Positions 40,277 to 41,462 of a DNA stretch of 41,462 nt are shown piece by piece; position 1 is the first letter of the stretch; each line of letters opens with the position of its first letter. The notes under the pieces were generated by a model, which had not been told where the DNA came from, searched no databases, and saw only the letters and a list, made by a program, of their open reading frames with translations. Both the position numbers and the translations under genes were made by a program. Location of the stretch: the NCBI RefSeq assembly GCF_003172935.1, contig NZ_QGKS01000166.1, positions 1 through 41,462 of the forward strand, read 5' to 3'. The stretch is from Micromonospora sicca (GTDB taxonomy: Bacteria; Actinomycetota; Actinomycetes; Mycobacteriales; Micromonosporaceae).

Positions 40277-40282
40277 ACCGTA
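40277..40282 (-). promoter_or_regulatory. -10 element TACGGT of leaderless VOC gene
   Basis: TACGGT on the minus strand, 6 nt before the ATG at 40270. Confidence 0.5.
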
Positions 40283-40308
40283 CCCGCCGGTGGTGCCCGG
40301 CGCGACGA

Positions 40309-40839
40309 TCAGCGGGCGGGCCGGGCGAGGGGGAAGAGGCCGGCGAAGACCAGCGCGGCGCCCACCGGCAGCAGGTCCAGCTCGACCCCGATCGCGAGGA
40401 AGCCGACCAGGACGAGCACCGGCCCCCAGGCCGGCAGCGGCCGGGGCCGGACGACGGCCGCGCGGACCAGCAGCGTGAGCAGGCCCAGCTCGAACAGCGC
40501 CGGCCCGCCGATCAGCACCGGGTCCGGCGGCGGCACCGCGTCGGCGAAGCCCGGGAACAGATCGCCGAGGATCACCCAGCCGAACGCCGCCGCACCGACC
40601 AGCCCGGCCACGGTCGCCACGTCGGTGAGCACCCTCTGCCGCGGCGACGTGGCGAGCAGCAGACGGCGCAGCCCCACCACGAGCACGGCGAACAGGACGA
40701 TGCCGAGCAGGAACAGGGTGTGCCCGGCCAGCCAGGGCCACGCGGACTTGTCGCGATGCCCGTCCAGACCGTCAAGCAGACGCAGGACGCCGTAGCCGAA
40801 CAGCAGCGTGACGCGGTCACGGCCACGGGCCGTAACCAC
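40309..40839 (-). CDS. Membrane protein of five TM helices, unknown family
   Basis: 176 residues. TM helices are near 36-56 (AGHTLFLLGIVLFAVLVVGL), 72-95, 105-125 and two closely packed at 135-170. The start is GTG 40839, but its placement is weak because no SD is seen. No domain is recognised. A perfect 14-bp palindrome lies just upstream. Confidence 0.6.
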   Translation of the reverse strand: MVTARGRDRVTLLFGYGVLRLLDGLDGHRDKSAWPWLAGHTLFLLGIVLFAVLVVGLRRLLLATSPRQRVLTDVATVAGLVGAAAFGWVILGDLFPGFADAVPPPDPVLIGGPALFELGLLTLLVRAAVVRPRPLPAWGPVLVLVGFLAIGVELDLLPVGAALVFAGLFPLARPAR

Positions 40840-40844
40840 CGGTA

Positions 40845-40858
40845 TGGCACGCGTGCCA
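40845..40858. promoter_or_regulatory. Perfect palindrome TGGCACGCGTGCCA
   Basis: 14 bp, centred 13 nt upstream of the membrane-protein start. It has the shape of a repressor operator (central CG, as in LacI-type sites). Confidence 0.5.
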
Positions 40859-40989
40859 ACATTCGCGTATCGGTGGCGGTCATTACTGCAGCCTGACAGT
40901 ACAGCCGGGTCGCAGCATCGGGGTCTTTCCAGGAGCGATCCCGGAGCTGCAAACCCCGAAAGGACCCGGGGATGTCGTGCCGCGGCACG
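40859..40989. other. Gap without recognised gene
   Basis: The 131 nt between the membrane-protein palindrome and the partial gene show no coding frame, tRNA or strong hairpin that I can support. Confidence 0.4.
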
Positions 40990-41462
40990 TCACCGTGCAG
41001 GGCCGGCCGGCGGCAGACCAGCCAGATGCGGCGCGGGTGTGGCAGACCGCTCAGCGGTGGTGGGCGGTGCTGTCGTCGCCGGGCCGTGCCGGAGCAGCGC
41101 CAGCAGCGCCGAGATTCGCGAGTTACGTACCGCGTGGCCGTCACGTCTCAACTGGTCGGCCAAGGTGTCGCGGGTCAGCGGCAGACCTTGCCGCTCCAGC
41201 GCCTTCCGGGCGGCCTGGGCGACCGGCAGGAGATCGTCGACTGCCGCGTCTCGGGACGCCGGCCTCGACCGGGAGCGTGGCGTGGCGCTCCGAGGCCCGG
41301 AGCCGCGTTTCGGTGCAGTCATGCTGCCGGCACGTTCGTGATCGTCCCGATCGGGCGGGGGACGCACTTCGGCGCTGCGTCGTGGACGCGAGCTCCGTCC
41401 GGCAGCGGGGACGGGGACGGCGGCGAGGACGGGGACGGCGGCGGGGACGGGGACGACAGGGT
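40990..41462 (-). CDS. Partial protein with C-terminal helical/wHTH module, mobile-element-like
   Basis: The frame is open from the right window edge, so the 5' end lies outside. It begins in a Val/Pro/Ala-rich linker (PVVPVPAAVPVLAAVPVPAA), passes a charged segment and Met at 41322 (a possible internal start), and ends in AVDDLLPVAQAARKALERQG, LPLTRDTLADQLRRDGHAVR and NSRISALLALLRHG. That last module resembles the C-terminus of DUF2637/SpdB-like proteins of actinomycete integrative and conjugative elements (recognition by eye). It may mark the edge of such an element. If translation starts at 41322 the protein is 110 residues. Confidence 0.55.
   Translation of the reverse strand, partial: PVVPVPAAVPVLAAVPVPAAGRSSRPRRSAEVRPPPDRDDHERAGSMTAPKRGSGPRSATPRSRSRPASRDAAVDDLLPVAQAARKALERQGLPLTRDTLADQLRRDGHAVRNSRISALLALLRHGPATTAPPTTAERSATPAPHLAGLPPAGPAR
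41407..41455 (+). repeat. GGGGAC/GGCGGC short tandem repeats
   Basis: Runs of GGGGAC and GGCGGC/GGCGAG units. On the minus strand they encode the Val-Pro-Ala linker of the partial gene. Confidence 0.65.

Overview
This 41.5 kb window is high-GC actinomycete chromosome with dense coding, many GTG starts, frequent 4-nt start/stop overlaps and several apparently leaderless genes. The gene set suggests a member of the Micromonosporaceae, Micromonospora-like (inference): DUF3027 and DUF2530 proteins, futalosine-pathway menaquinone synthesis, a predicted 10-methyl fatty acid gene pair, a secreted GH18 chitinase with a ricin-type lectin domain, and at the right edge what looks like a protein of an actinomycete integrative element. 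I see no rRNA, tRNA, CRISPR array or intact insertion sequence.

Layout. 1-400: gene-poor DNA with a 21-bp inverted repeat enclosing short tandem repeats, then a DnaA-box-like cluster. 410-4708: XRE-type regulator with a GNAT-like tail, an MFS-futalosine hydrolase pair, DUF3027 and DUF2530. 4798-9374: NCS2 purine permease, MarR regulator with an MFS exporter, a small membrane protein and an RNA 2',3'-cyclic phosphodiesterase. 9579-15125: chitinase, GlxA-like AraC regulator with divergent MFS, membrane-anchored ricin-lectin protein, DUF427 and YbaK. 15219-17941: FAD oxidoreductase plus cyclopropane-synthase-like methyltransferase, predicted to make 10-methyl branched fatty acids. 18029-22144: ArsR-like regulator with a tandem SRPBCC protein, a decayed gene fragment, a CaCA exchanger and an IniB-like repeat protein. 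22234-24322: ECF42-type sigma factor with its YCII/DGPF partner, and a zinc-ribbon protein.

24407-28537 is the most unusual part. A DHA2 MFS transporter, a Cas4/RecB-like PD-(D/E)XK nuclease with four candidate Fe-S cysteines, a 34-residue arginine-rich ORF and a 514-residue protein of unknown family are joined by three successive 4-nt overlaps (ATGA, ATGA, GTGA). I propose this as a candidate undescribed nuclease operon. Its function is not deducible from sequence alone.

28706-41462: GGDEF-EAL protein, a two-TM coiled-coil protein, TipA-like MerR regulator, antibiotic biosynthesis monooxygenase-like protein, membrane proteins, a possibly frameshifted small secreted protein, a winged-helix regulator divergent from a dienelactone hydrolase, a gluconate permease/kinase operon, a membrane protein with a six-cysteine extracellular domain, a VOC protein, and the 3' part of a gene running off the window that resembles C-termini of mobile-element proteins. 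Family names come from recognising the translated sequences by eye. No database search was run.
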